From positions 10,101,414-10,165,413 of the forward strand of contig NC_134034.1 of the NCBI RefSeq assembly GCF_964204645.1: DNA of 64,000 nt. Reading direction: 5' to 3'. The stretch is from Tubulanus polymorphus. Its lineage: Eukaryota; Nemertea; Palaeonemertea; Tubulaniformes; Tubulanidae. The position numbers and the translations under genes were made by a program. The notes beneath the pieces were generated by a model. It had not been told where the DNA came from and did not search any database. It was given only the letters and a program-made list of their open reading frames with translations. Shown one piece after another: positions 49,567 through 61,560 of the stretch. The number at the start of each line of letters is the position of its first letter. Position 1 is the first letter of the stretch.

Positions 49567-52340
49567 GGGTGGCGGTTCCACGGATTATAAGAAAAAAAGC
49601 AATAATCAAAGCCACCCTATGAGACATTCTTCTATAGCTAATTCCAGTTCAATGTCATTCTATGCATTTTTCTACCTTGCGAAAATTCAACCATTTTCGT
49701 CTCCCAAATTATAAAATACCTGGCATGCTTACGCATCTTCTTATATTTTAGCAGACCTAGCATATTGTACTTGGCCCTTTCAGCGACCCCGACTTTCGCA
49801 TTCAACCATCTTGGTCCTTCGTCTTCCAGAACATAGAATTCTACCAAAATTCTGGCATATCGTCAGAATGGGTTCCTGGCCTGATAGATGACTCCTGAGC
49901 GCCTAGACGCTGCTCGGATGTTACTTCTCTCCAGGGAGAGACGACCGATACATGATGACTGATAACATTAACATATTATCATCTGTAAGTTCATAATGTA
50001 ATGTAATTCGTAAAATAAATAATAATAATAATAAATAATGATGAATAATAATAAATAAAAGCTGGGGGTAATAATAATACCAATTTGAGCGCATTTGAAC
50101 TGACTCTGTTTAAGATCCCGCGCTGTAAATGAGATTATTATCGATTATTATTAATGTTATGAGACGTTTAGGTCAGTAGACCATCCCCGCCTGAGATCGG
50201 GGCGTATTTTCCCGATGAACCCACAGTGTAATAACGGCTTGTACGCCGCCCGCGCGTGAACCGCACACACGTGTATAGATAGTGAACGCGGTTATCGCGG
50301 TTTTTTTGTTATTTTTATGGTTAACGCGTCGGTGAAAATGATATTTCTGTGCGGCCGATATTTTTATGAATTATGAACGGCGTTGTTTACTGTAGATTAC
50401 GAACGTTTGAATTGTTTTTAAACGCGTAGATCTTCGTTTTTGATATACGCTGCTGGTTTATACGTATATCGGGTGCCGTGATACTGATAAATCGCGCATC
50501 GCTTTCTGACGAGAAGGAATATTTTCTCATCGAATTCGTGGAATAACCCGGGGACAGATCCAAGGCGCCTCACGGGGACGGTTCCGGAGCACAGGGAACG
50601 TGATACTTTTTCCTCCGCCAATAACTAATGGCAGCACAGAAGATACAGTTTATACTCTTTGATTTTCCTAAATGCTGGCTAATGTCGACGAGCGACGCGA
50701 CGCAACCGATCGTAGCCCAGCTTATGTCGAATGCGCTCCGATTCCAAGCAACTGAATCCGATTATCGGGATACGAAATCCCCCCAAGTTTCCCTGCTTAT
50801 GTCGGTTACGATTACTAGCGACTGCCCTGGCTCAGATGGTCACGTGATAAGCATTTTTGAAAATAAAGTTAAGTACCAGGAAATGGTATAAAAACGTACT
50901 GGATTTCCTCAATCTTTAGACCTCTGGTTTGGCTTGGCGATTTAGTTGGTATTTTATTCTAAATTATAATCTCCGAATGACATAAAAGGAGGATATTTAC
51001 CCATCATATCGTGTATGCAGGCATATGGGTGACATTCTTTTTCAAACCATATTTTTTCCGGTGACATTTAACGGTGTATTAAGGCTAATTATTGAACGGT
51101 TTATGTTCATCATTGTTCGGCATTCCATGGTGGCAATATTCATTTCCAGCTGTTACGACATCGCATTCGAAACCGGTAAACATTAAACGCACCTTTGCTA
51201 ACCGCGTACATTGACGTTTTGAATCCGGCCGCAAATAGCGACTGGATCCTGGACCCACAGTTTGTTACCGTCGCAAGAACTAAGATGGATTTCGGCTGGT
51301 CTTAAGTTATTAGATTGTCTACAGAACCAAAATGAGCATAAACTGTAAAGTTTTTAGATTGGTTATCGAACCCGAAAATGAGCTTAGACTGGTCTTTAGT
51401 TGTAAGATTGTTATATAACCAAAATAAGCAGAGGCTGGTTTTAAGTGGCGGGCTATAGAACCACGAACCACGAAGTTCGTATATCAAATTTTGTCTTACA
51501 TCTTAACCTTGACTCGACCTACATTAGCGGTTCTTCAATACGTGGCTCCGCGCCAGGCTATTTCGATCGCCGTTACCAACTTCCGGCGTAGCAGCGGTAT
51601 CAATATTAACAGCGCTTCCGAACGGCCACGAGACGCATAGAAAAATACTCAATTATTTATGATCGAGATTGCAGGTGACACGTGACCCGGGATATCGATG
51701 ATAAGTTTTCATGTTTTATAGTCTTTTAGAACGTACGTAGCGTGGGCTAGAAACAGAACCGAATGAAAAATACATGCGTCGATCCAAACTGAGCGTAGCA
51801 TAACATTATCCCGTTTCGTTCCCTGCAGGCGGCGTGATCTTGGCTTGAAGGACCCTTCCGCTAGATGGCACTGTTCGAAACGAGTGAAACGAGCAGACAC
51901 AAAGAATAACATCGATCAAAACAATCAAGCAAATAATAGTCTTAATCGCAATATGATTGAGAGGACCGTTCTATATTTTAAAGATTTTAAAAACCCACGT
52001 AAGCAAACCCAACCCTAACGCGTCACCAGTTGAATCATTTAGATACGTAGTTGTCGACTGAGCATTACTCAAGTCGAACATGTGACGTCGCAATAAACAC
52101 CGTTATTAACGACCGACGTTCAATAGAATCGGCGCGGTTTGAATTCGAGTCTCTTATGGACGATTTACATTCATCAGCGAGTCTCTTTATTCAATAGACT
52201 TTCGTGTCCTTAATGTTTAATGTAACACTAGCAGCAAACTACAAAATGTTTCTTCAACGTCGTAAATAGGATTTTGAACGGTTGATAGGTTTTTTCTTAG
52301 TCAGCGCTTTTGTCGCATTGTAACGAAATCGAAATCAGTC
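49567..52340. other. Noncoding region right of the hexamer tract
   Basis: There are aat/taa microsatellites at about 50010-50060 and a reverse-oriented run of the 47-bp repeat at 51296-51470. A plus-strand frame at 50628-50891 (87 codons) and minus-strand frames at 49638-49847 and 50418-50621 have no recognised domain. Confidence 0.4.
51296..51470. repeat. 47-bp repeat family, reverse orientation
   Basis: Three to four units of agactggtctttagttgtaa and related strings, reverse complements of the array at 42955-43260. Confidence 0.75.
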
Positions 52341-52413
52341 GGTCCTGTGGCCCAATGGATAAGGCATCTGACTACGAATCAGGGGATTCCAGGTTCGAGT
52401 CCTGGCAGGATCG
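52341..52413 (+). tRNA. trnR-ACG: tRNA-Arg (anticodon ACG), copy 2
   Basis: Identical by eye to copy 1 over all 73 nt: acceptor ggtcctg/caggatc, anticodon loop ctacgaa, B box ggttcgagtcc. A T9 run follows at about 52441. Flanks differ from the other copies. Confidence 0.96.
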
Positions 52414-53453
52414 TTTACAAATTTGTGAAAGGCAAAATAATTTTTTTTTGTATGTGAATGCACGCACAGGAATGTGGGATTTTGTAAAAACGACGCCCCG
52501 TTTTCAGATAATGGCTTATTTCATTATCATTTAGCAGTTTATGATTTTACAGGACCATTTTCACAGTCGAAAGATAAAATCATCAAGTAATCTTAGAAAT
52601 TAAACTAACAACGCGTATCAAAGAAATCCTTAATCAGTGGACATACCCAAAGCCCATCAATGCACATGTTTCTCCGATATAGCTGGTGGTGCATATATGG
52701 ATTCAGGATTTATTGAGTAATATTGTCTGTCGCGCAGAGTGCAATATTTGACAGAAGATAGAGACTATCGCAAATCCGTTTGTTTACTTTTCATCTTCAT
52801 CGCATTTCAATTACAAACCACATATGCTCCCGTGGGTTCAGGCTATAGGCCTGAGCGCGTTCACACACACACGCACACGCACACGCACACGCACACGCAC
52901 ACTACCGGTAGACCCTTCCGTACCTGGAACGGGCCAAATTGACTAAACGGACCAAATCAGGACCACATGTTAAGTTTGGTGAAAACACTATTCCGTTTAT
53001 CGGAAGATGAAGTCTGAAAAGTTATCTTTATATTATAAATCTATTCATTCGACGTATCGTATTGAACGAACGTACGAAGATATATATTCTATAATAAGAT
53101 ATGAATTTGACGATAAGGCTATAAGGCGCGTTTGCATTAGTACCGGTATTTGCAGACGGCGCAGTCGTTTGTCTGAAATTTAAGGATTATTCACCAAATA
53201 AACCAAAGCGTGTTGAATATCAAATTAAAATTTGCCGAGAAGTACATTTCAAACAGAATTTTTTTCCGCATGACAGCTTTTTAATCAGTTCAATGAATTG
53301 TCTTCTGCCGGGTGCATTCCCAGACGGGAAGCTTGGATTTTAGATAAGTGATGTCATGTGTGTAAGTATTTGTAAATATGTCAAAATAAATTCCAGCCGC
53401 AACTATCGCTGCAGCTTTCTCTTTGAAAAGTTAAGTTTTGCAAAAAACATTCG
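52414..53453. other. Spacer between convergent tRNA-Arg genes
   Basis: About 1 kb with a CA/CG dinucleotide repeat at 52861-52902. No gene seen. Confidence 0.6.
52861..52902. repeat. acac/gcac microsatellite
   Basis: cacacacacacgcacacgca continuing for about 42 bp with a regular six-base gcacac superperiod. Confidence 0.93.
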
Positions 53454-53526
53454 CGATCCTGCCAGGACTCGAACCTGGAATCCCCTGATTCGTAGTCAGA
53501 TGCCTTATCCATTGGGCCACAGGACC
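53454..53526 (-). tRNA. trnR-ACG: tRNA-Arg (anticodon ACG), copy 3
   Basis: Reverse complement of the same 73-nt gene, identical by eye to copies 1 and 2, convergent with copy 2. On its own strand a T6 run follows within about 8 nt (plus-strand aaaaaa at about 53442). The string GTGTCCCTTACAAACCCACC lies about 85-105 nt upstream, as it does about 115 nt upstream of copy 1. Confidence 0.96.
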
Positions 53527-54445
53527 GGTTACGTAACGCCGTCGAACGTGAAGCCCAATTGCATGGTTAAACATTCAAAAGATGAACAAGGAACTTGATT
53601 TCAAAATCATCGTTGTGGTGGGTTTGTAAGGGACACTAAATAAAAATGAATCCCGATAATGATAGATATTCGGATCGTTTTTAGCAGCGAAAATGGCGAA
53701 TTTGTATTTTCGGAAACTTTTTCTATGCACGAGTCGCGATGACTGTAGAAACATCCAAGCGGAGGGCGGTAGGGGGTACGCGCCACTCTAAAAACGTCAA
53801 TTTGCCCCAGAATTTTGATGTTATATTATGAAAAATGTTAAACATAGAACATCAAACAATGAATCCAAAGTTTGAATTCATAATGTTTTTTTTCTCTGCG
53901 TACCGAAAATGAGGTAAATGAGGTTTTCCTATTAATAGTATTATGTGCCCTATTTGGGAGGTTCCCCCTCCCTGAATTAGATCCTAGACCGCCCCTGACC
54001 ATTTTTCAAAAAATAATATGATGAAGTCATAGGTCGTGACTGATCATAATAATAATGATAATCTATTTTCTTTTTTAAGCGCAGTATACTATAGAATGCT
54101 AGCTGCACTTTACAATGTTTACGATGTAATTATGACAATAATATACATAAATATCGGAACAGTTAAAAAAGGCACAGTCAATAATAAGATCATGGAAAAT
54201 AGGTGCGTTGCTGCTTGGATGATTGTTTGAATGAACCGGAACCGAAATTTCCAATTATGTACTTCGATTTTGAAAAAAATTATGTAACCTCGACCAACGA
54301 CAAATCGGCCACATTTTGTACTTCGATTTCCGATTTCCGAATCAAATCCCCTGTTTCGCTCCCGGCAGTGTGGTGGGTTTGTAAGGGACACCAAAACAGA
54401 ATATCAAACGAAATCTACCAATCAAATGAATAACAGGGCCAATCC
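53527..54445. other. Noncoding region with a dispersed sequence shared with tRNA-Arg flanks
   Basis: gtggtgggtttgtaagggac occurs at about 53611 and 54367. The second copy continues in similarity to the region upstream of tRNA-Arg copy 1 but has no tRNA next to it. Confidence 0.55.
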
Positions 54446-54690
54446 CTATTTCAAGATAAAAAAGACACGTTTTAAGATTTTGTTAAAAGTAGATTTGAGT
54501 GTAACACTAAATTTAACTTGATCAGGTATTGCATTCCAAAGACTTGGACCAGCGATCTTAAAGGCCCTTTCACCATAATTGCGGTTTGATGTTGGTTTTA
54601 ATTGACTCGAGCGAAGGGACCTTGTAGGCACGTAAAACATTGAGAAGTGACTTGAGGTATTCCGGAACAGCGTTAACAAGACATTTATAT
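54446..54690 (-). pseudogene. Non-LTR retrotransposon ORF2 C-terminal remnant
   Basis: The minus-strand frame reads NYGERAFKIAGPSLWNAIPD, the hallmark of the C-terminal tail of CR1/Jockey-type LINE reverse transcriptase proteins (YGxRAFxxAxPxLWNxLP), followed by a helical end and a stop at 54446. The usual preceding PEYL and PTR..RSS blocks are present, but in two different frames, so there is a frameshift near 54640. Nothing of the catalytic reverse transcriptase or endonuclease remains: a 5'-truncated dead copy. Confidence 0.85.
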
Positions 54691-54749
54691 ACTATATCTT
54701 ATGCTATTTATAGATAAGCCATCTTTTCTGCTTGATATCATAAGGATCT

Positions 54750-54800
54750 ATCGTTAATTAATTAATTAATGAATTAATTAATGATCAGGATGATTAATAA
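54750..54800. repeat. ttaa tetranucleotide repeat
   Basis: ttaattaattaattaatgaa and continuation, palindromic and AT-only. Confidence 0.85.
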
Positions 54801-55054
54801 TAATTCGAAATAATCAACTACTTACGCTATGGCGCGTCGGGTACGATCCGTTTGTTTATTGTAAATCCGTGAATGATTTGTTTCAACAAAGTTTAGTTTA
54901 CTTAACGTGTTGTGTGAGCGCGCGAGAGCCGTTCGTCAGTGGTTCGCCGAGCTGGAGGAGTGAGGGCTGATAGCGGTCGTGTGGCTGACGCGCTACCGCA
55001 TTGTCAACACGCATCGGTCGCGTTTGCCTAGCGTCGTGCTAATCATCAGATAGA

Positions 55055-55440
55055 GATCTCTGGACTCTGTTCCACAGTTGTGTGGGTTTGATTTGACTCT
55101 GGATCCAGTTCCTCGGTTACGTTGGTTTAATTTGACTGTGAACCCAGTTCCAAAGTTGTTTGGAATTTGACTCTGAACCCAGTTCCACAGTTGTGAGGGT
55201 TTAATTTGACTCTGGATCCAGTTCCACGGGTTTAAATCCAGTTCCAAAGTTGTTCGGGTTTAGTTTGACTCTGCACTCAGTTACACAGTTGTGTGGGTTT
55301 AATTTGACTGAATCCAGTTCCATAGTTGTTTGGGTTTAGTTTGACTCTGAATCCAGTTCCACAGTGTTGTGTGGGTTTTATTTGACTCTGAATCCAGTTA
55401 CATAGTTGTGTGTGTTTGATTTCACAGTCACAGAACCCAA
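55055..55440. repeat. 36-45 bp minisatellite array, plus orientation
   Basis: About nine units of gttccacagttgtgtgggtt followed by tgatttgactctggatccag, more diverged than at 21225-21765. Confidence 0.9.
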
Positions 55441-55616
55441 TTTCAGGACAGCTGGATGCGTTTTCCAGTCGTGTAGGAGGGTTTACGCGCATACCGCGCA
55501 TTTTAGCGCCACTAGCGGTCGCCGCCGTGGATGAAAAGAATCGTCGCGAGCGGAGAATACGCATATGTCGTCTGATAACTGTAGAGATAGTAATAACCGA
55601 ACAAACATGATTAATA

Positions 55617-55930
55617 ATATTCCCCCTCCCTCTCTCTTTCTCTCTCTCAGTCAGTCGGTCGGTATTAATATTACAATATATAGTTAGTTACAATATGACC
55701 CGTATATTTATACAACAGATTGCCGTTATCTCTCTCGGTCTTTATCTGCCGCCAGTTCCCACCTTTCCTCCCTGTTCACCCTCCGTTCACCCGTCACCAA
55801 CTGCCTCCCTACCTCACCTCCATCATTCTCCATCATCTTTATTATTCTGCTCACCCTATAAATATCCCTCTATCTACCTCCCCAACTCTCCCTCTTTCTC
55901 TCCTTCACCGCCTCTATCCCCCCTTGATTG
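55617..55930. repeat. Pyrimidine-rich low-complexity stretch
   Basis: ccctccctctctctttctct with cagtcagtcggtcggt, then irregular CT-rich sequence. The proline-rich frames across it are artefacts. Confidence 0.7.
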
Positions 55931-57123
55931 AAATTGAACTGATTTTGATAAAGTTAGTATACCAATACGAATTTATTTACACTCAAACCATTTCCATGGT
56001 ACGCGGAGGAAAACTATTTCAGGTACAAATATCTTAACAAAACTAGTGAGTGATGAAAATTTACAATATATACTATTATTGGAAGGAATCTACATACATC
56101 TAAGCCGAATTTAAACGTAAAAAGAATATATCTCTGGTTTCAATGTAAGACTGAGTGTTCGTCACGCCATCTGGCGTGATAGTCGGTGTCTTTATTCCTC
56201 GTTAACATATACAATTCACAAAATTTCGCTCACGCAATGGGGTACCGCACTCACCAGATGGCGTAACAATACGTTCATGAAACCTATTGCAAACTAGGTC
56301 ATTTTCAAAGAACTTTGAACTGGCATCTTTGACTCCCAAATGGAAACGTTGTCAAACAAGTCATCATATAGATATGAGATCGACGTCTCCGGTGAGTGTA
56401 TGGTATTGTTTTACGGAAAATTGATTTTACTAATAAGGATACGAATTTAATTGAAATTTAGACTAAATTGAAGTGCAGAAACCGAGTAACCACTAGCGAA
56501 CCTGGCGGATCCTCGCCTGCCATAGTACGCGGAATCCTCGATTGCCACAGTAGCGGTGCGGGTACCCTATACGTTTTGAAAGACTCGTGATTGCAGGTAC
56601 GGCGCGCACCACCTCTCCACGACAAACCGAACGCCAGACGCGACGGAGGCAAACGACTAATATTTACCAGCTCAATTATGAAATGTTTACCTTGTAACGA
56701 ATTTACCGATATTTACAGAAAGAAACACGCGACGCGTGCGCCTGGGATGATTAAAACCATGACGCGAAATGATTCATTATTACTTTTGAAATTGAATTGA
56801 ATATTTTTCGCATAGCTACCGCCGTTATAGAAATAACATAATATTGCCGATATCCACGCGAGTTACTGCCGGTTTGTAACCGTTTATTTACACCGGTCGG
56901 CGATCAACAAATGTTTTAATATCTCGATATGAATTCAAGCTCTCGAGCGAATTGTATTTTTTCGAAAATGATTCTTTGCTAGAATCTGCCAAGACGATGA
57001 ACCTACACCGCAGCGTGATTTGGATTCTCACCGCGTATACGTGGCGTGGATCATCACTCGCACCCGAACTGACGGTTCCCAGTAGGAAACGTGGATCTCA
57101 GTGATGGTCGCTCGGCGCGCATC
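55931..57123. other. Noncoding region with dispersed-repeat fragments
   Basis: It contains an inverted pair around cgccatctggcgtgatag (56165) and caccagatggcgta (56256), and a single copy of the 77-bp repeat core at 56485-56560. No gene supported. Confidence 0.45.
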
Positions 57124-57362
57124 CTCCCTCTGCAGGGACTCGAACCTACACTCAGCCACGGCACGAACCCCTGCATCAGTAGACCGGGTGCGCAGGTACA
57201 TGCGCAGCTTTCCGAACGAAAATTGGCGGCACCAATCAGATTGCTCGTTGTATAATCGTTGAGGTAAATTTCAAGGAAGAACTATAAATGGGAAAACCCG
57301 GGCTAAAATAAAACGGGATTTCTGATTGGCTAAAAATCACATCATCTGAACTTCAATTCAGA
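57124..57362. mobile_element. MITE copy C, right end missing
   Basis: ctcagccacggcacgaaccc, then agaccgggtgcgcaggtaca, matches the left end of copy B, and the interior caccaatcagattgctcgtt to gatttctgattggctaaaa matches both other copies. The right TIR is absent. A B-box-like ggactcgaacc lies at its left edge. Confidence 0.7.
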
Positions 57363-57579
57363 AACTATTGGCCAACTTTATAGTCTTAACTTGGTGGTTA
57401 ATGTTTAATCCATAGCCAATGGACATAAATACCAGAATCGAGATGAAATAAATTGCTTGAGTGGTAAGTTGGTATCAGCCGGATTTGTACATGAATGAAT
57501 CATTTTGTCGAATTCATAGACAGAATTCCAACAGAATAACGACGTTGAGCCCTTTTTCGTTTCATAACTAAATCAACAA

Positions 57580-57835
57580 CTTAAGACCAGTCTAAGCTCA
57601 TTTAACTTCTAAAACCGCCAGCTTTAGGTCAGTCTTGAGCTTTTGGATGACCAAAAACTTAAACCAGACTCATTCATTTCGGTTCTGTAGCCAATCTAAC
57701 AACTTAAGACCAGTCTAAGCTCATTTGAGTTTAATAACCAATCCAACAACTTAAGACCAGTCTAAGCTCATTTGAGTTTAATAACCAATCTAACAACTTA
57801 TGACAAGTCTTAGGTAATTTATATTCCATACCCAA
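57580..57835. repeat. 47-bp tandem repeat, second array
   Basis: aacaacttaagaccagtcta followed by agctcatttgagtttaataa repeats four to five times, the same family as 42955-43260. Confidence 0.88.
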
Positions 57836-58451
57836 ACAAGAAAAAACTAATCGCCGATTTGGTGCCAGAGTCAATCTCTGACAAATCATGGACGTGGAGT
57901 ATTTTAGGATTCAAGACCATTAGCTGGCTGGACTGTAGAACCGAACCCCGGAGATCGGTTCGAGAGCGAATCTTTGGACATATCCACCATAACAATATCG
58001 ATAGATATCGGTAAATCGAGAAAACGCCGACAGACGTAACAGATATTGTCGAAGTAGATTTTCATGCTCAACTCACCGCTGGGTGTTATGGCGATGCTGG
58101 GTACCCCCCCCCCCCCACACTTTGATTTGGACGAATCTATATTGATTACGACAGCGTAACCTCGTTACAGCGAACTTCCGGGACCAGAAAGTAATGTGTT
58201 CGTTAAAACCGATAGTTCGTTATTCATTGTATATCCAATATCACCGTGAGCTATTCTTATCATTCTATTGATTATTATTACACGTAAAACTTTTTTTCCT
58301 AAAGCCCGGCGCGCACGACGCACGGAAACACATAAACACGGAAATAAACTTGTTAGAGATCTCCCGAAGCTCGAAACCACATGTTTCTCGTTTCTAGCAC
58401 ACGACATAATTCCGTGTTTCCCTCGATCGTGTTGCTCGGACTAGAAAGCCA
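57836..58451. other. Noncoding stretch
   Basis: A C run (about a dozen) at 58107-58118. Nothing else seen. Confidence 0.5.
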
Positions 58452-58670
58452 GGGTCCAGTTCCACAGTTCGGAGTTAAAATTTGACCCTCAGTTAACTCA
58501 TTGAAAATGAACTAATTTCAACTCAGAGTTAACTCTAACTCACAACTGTGGAACTGGATCCTGGACCCAGTTCCACAGTTGTGGGTTAACTCCGAGTTAA
58601 AGTTAGTTCATTTTCGATGAGTTTACTCACAAGAGTCAAATCATAACTCGGAACTGTGGAATTGGGCCCT
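58452..58670. repeat. Double palindromic 'ggtccagttccacag' element
   Basis: Two adjoining copies of the element seen at 28098-28210. Each has gggtccagttccacag at one end, aactgtggaactgg at the other and a ttcattttcgatga/ttgaaaatgaac centre. The inner ends meet as ctggatcctggacccagttc. Confidence 0.8.
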
Positions 58671-58924
58671 GAACGTCTTGTACAGCCTTCATAGCACTGA
58701 TCTTCTACCGTCAATTACGTTTCTATGATTCTTTTTTTTACGCTGTGCCTACAGTGCCCGTACCGGTACTGCGATCGTGATTTCTACGGTACCTGCAGCG
58801 CTGAACTTAGAAAATTCTAAGTAACAAACCACAAGAATCGGGACTTGAACACACAAGCGCGCGAAACAGTGCAACTCCATAGGCTAACTGACGGAACTCC
58901 GACGTTTTAACTAATTACAGCCTT

Positions 58925-59205
58925 GCCACAGTATAATGCATAACCTCACCCTAACTCTAACCTTAACTCTTACCTTCGGGACCCTTTCTCACCCTCTAGA
59001 CACTAAAACCCTCACCCTCTGGACCCTTTCTCACCCTCTAGACCCTAAACCCTCACCCTCTGGGCCCTTTCTCACCCTCTGGGCCCTTTCTCACCCTCTA
59101 GACACTAAATTCCCCCTTTGGGCCCTTTTTCTCCCCCTCTAGACACTAAACCCTCACCCTCTGGATCCTCTTTCCACCCTCTAGACACTAAACCCTATTT
59201 TTTTA
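58925..59205. repeat. Minisatellite of accctctagacactaa / ctgggccctttctc units
   Basis: About 10 irregular units of 17-34 bp. The Thr/Leu/Pro-rich frames follow from the repeat. Confidence 0.85.
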
Positions 59206-60937
59206 AAAATGCATTGGAAAAGCCGCCATTTTGTTTTACCGGCATTCTTAATGGGATTGAACGAGATACCGGTACCGGTGCTCAAGACACTTTGAATTTT
59301 TAGCCTAAAAGCAGTTGTTGAAAAATGAATAAATATCATGATTATCTTGAAGGGTAGATCGGACTAGTCGGCAACAAAATTAAGTCGTTTTCATATCGTT
59401 TTGTTTTTTTCCTCGTCCGAATAAAACCGCATTCGCTCGTCGGTTTAATCTTATCGGAGAATATACGGGGCGCGGGAAATTGGTATAGGTCGATAGAATC
59501 GAAACACGCGCGACGCGCTAATCCCGGGCGGACGAAAAATCCCATTCGAAAATGATCGAAATGGCTTAGGACGACAGTAGCGGGTTTTGTTGCGTTAATA
59601 CTCAGTAAGATTTAGCGTTTAATGAACTCGGATGACTGTACACGCGGCTTTCGCCGTCTTCTCAAGCGGCAATATTGATGGCTTTATGAGTATTTCAGCG
59701 CGGTTTGATAATCGCGAATAGAAAGCCACGACGCAATGAAGCGACGGGAGCATCTGTCGCAAAAGTAACCGCGGTCGCTAAACAGCTTATATCAGGCGCT
59801 GCAAGCCTTTTAGAAATATATATATATATATAGCTTTTATACAGTGACTGATATTAACCTCAGTATCCAGAGTTAACGAACAAAACCGCAGTTGATGAAA
59901 TAACCATTTATTTTCTGACGGTTTCGAAATTTTGACGAACATCAGAGGAAGCAAAATGAAATCATCAACACTGTGGGTTTTGCTCATAAACTATTCAGTC
60001 ATTGTAAGCATATTGTTGTAAAGTGATAGGTCTTAGCGGTGTGTGGTGTGTTCTATGTGAAGGGATGACAGCTGCGTTCAATCCAGTTCCTGTATTATTT
60101 TTCTAATCACAGTCCAGCCACCGTATTAAGAAACAGAGTCCATGCGCTTTTGTGGATATTTGCACGGAGGCCTGAGATGCCGCGGAGTGAAAGAGAGAGT
60201 CGAGAGCCCACCCCGTCGCTCGAGCGCAACAACCACGCTTGTCGTAGGCCCGGCTACAATTCCGTTTCCGGCATATTCAGAGTCGTACTTCGGCTAATTT
60301 TCTGTGACTTATGTTGTAAACGCTTTTTCTAATCAACAACGCCAACATCCAAACATTACCGGTTAAACAAATTTAAAGACAAAGTCTACACAAAGGTACC
60401 CCTCTCCCCCAACGCTACTGAAGGCATAGGAAGGCGGTGAATCGTCGACGCGCGCCTGGCTAATCGATGTACTGTGTTCTCGAGAACGCGATGTTTGCTC
60501 CGTGTAAACGAAGTTTGAGTGACATGTCTCAATAAATACAGGCCGGCCCGGATTAGAACCGCTTCCATGGACACCGTCGCCGCCATCACCACACCGCTTT
60601 AGGCGGAGCATTTTCAGTCGGTTTCCGCGGCACAAGACCCGGCGATCCTTTTATCTTTCATCGAGCACACTTCCATTGTTAAGGATTTCGTTTTTTCTTT
60701 TCCTTCAAATGTTGGAATGACCTGAAGCGATTCTTGTGTCTGAAGATCGTCGTCCCGATGCAGGCATTCTGCGGGCCTTTTTGCTGTAGCCTTCTTCTGT
60801 GGCCAAGAAGCCGCGACTTTTCTTATCAAAATATATAGGCAATTCGTAGTGTAAGCGTCCCGATTTACGGTCGTTGGAGCTCGTATGGAAGCAGAAAAAA
60901 ACTCTCATCCTTCACAGCTGACACGCGTTTTTCGTTT
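59206..60937. other. Noncoding region, no gene recognised
   Basis: An AT microsatellite at 59815-59832. Overlapping minus-strand frames at 60363-60635, 60614-60829 and 60705-60908 are open and moderately coding-like but match nothing I know; they could be the relic of a mobile element. Confidence 0.35.
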
Positions 60938-60939
60938 TG

Positions 60940-60957
60940 GAATATATATATAAAGAT
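60940..60957 (+). promoter_or_regulatory. TATA-like element upstream of tRNA-Gly
   Basis: atatatatataaagatc sits about 25-40 bp before the tRNA, the position of an external TATA element at some animal tRNA genes. Weak evidence. Confidence 0.35.
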
Positions 60958-60980
60958 CTAACGAGCGAGCACGTTAAGCC

Positions 60981-61052
60981 GCGTTCGTGGTGTAAAGGTT
61001 AGCATCGTTGCCTTCCAAGCAATGGATCCGGGTTCGATTCCCGGCGAACGCA
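60981..61052 (+). tRNA. trnG-UCC: tRNA-Gly (anticodon TCC/UCC)
   Basis: A 72-nt cloverleaf: acceptor gcgttcg/cgaacgc, discriminator A, A box tggtgtaaagg, anticodon arm ttgccttccaagcaa (TCC), T arm ccgggttcgattcccgg with a perfect B box. A TTTT at 61057 ends transcription. No intron. Confidence 0.96.
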
Positions 61053-61229
61053 CACTGTTTTCTGTTCTCAAATTTTCAATCATGCCCGAGGGTGGGGTTT
61101 TAGAAGTCAATGTAATTAGATGTGTGGGTTGGTCAATGAACCCCTTGATGGGAGAAGAGCAACTAGAATTAGACACAAGGTTCTTGGCAAGTTGCTGTTG
61201 ATAGGTGTGGTTATGAATAGAACATATAC

Positions 61230-61560
61230 ATGACGAACCCCCTCTTCCCAAAGTTGTGGTGGGAGAGCAGCGAGTAGAACATGGGTATGGGATTATTGGT
61301 GAACCCCCTCCCCCCACAGGGTGGTGGAAGGTTAGCGAGTAGAACAGACACATCAGGTTGCCGGTGAACCCAGCTGCGGATACAGATACACGGGTTGCTG
61401 GTGAACCCCTCCCCTCACAGCTGTGCTGGAAGGGCAGCGAGTAGGAAACATGATTTGTTGGTGAACCCCTCCCCTCACTGTGCTGGGAGGGCAGCGAGTA
61501 GGAAACATGATTTGTTGGTGAACCCCTCCCCTCACAGCTGTGGTGGGAGAACAGCGATTA
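61230..61560. repeat. Minisatellite 'ggtgaacccctcccctcacagctgtg', reverse orientation
   Basis: About five units of 57-66 bp ending gcagcgagtagaac/gtaggaaaca, the reverse complement of the repeat at 23555-24030. The last three units are almost identical. Confidence 0.88.

Noticed and set aside
48768-49627. Very long open frames on both strands (Pro-Leu, Arg-Gly, Glu-Gly dipeptide proteins)
   Set aside because: They arise solely from the CCCTCT hexamer, which has no stop in any frame. There is no splice, start or domain support.
60363-60908. Overlapping minus-strand frames of 67-90 codons
   Set aside because: They overlap in different frames with no similarity I can recognise. Possible mobile-element relic, but not supportable.
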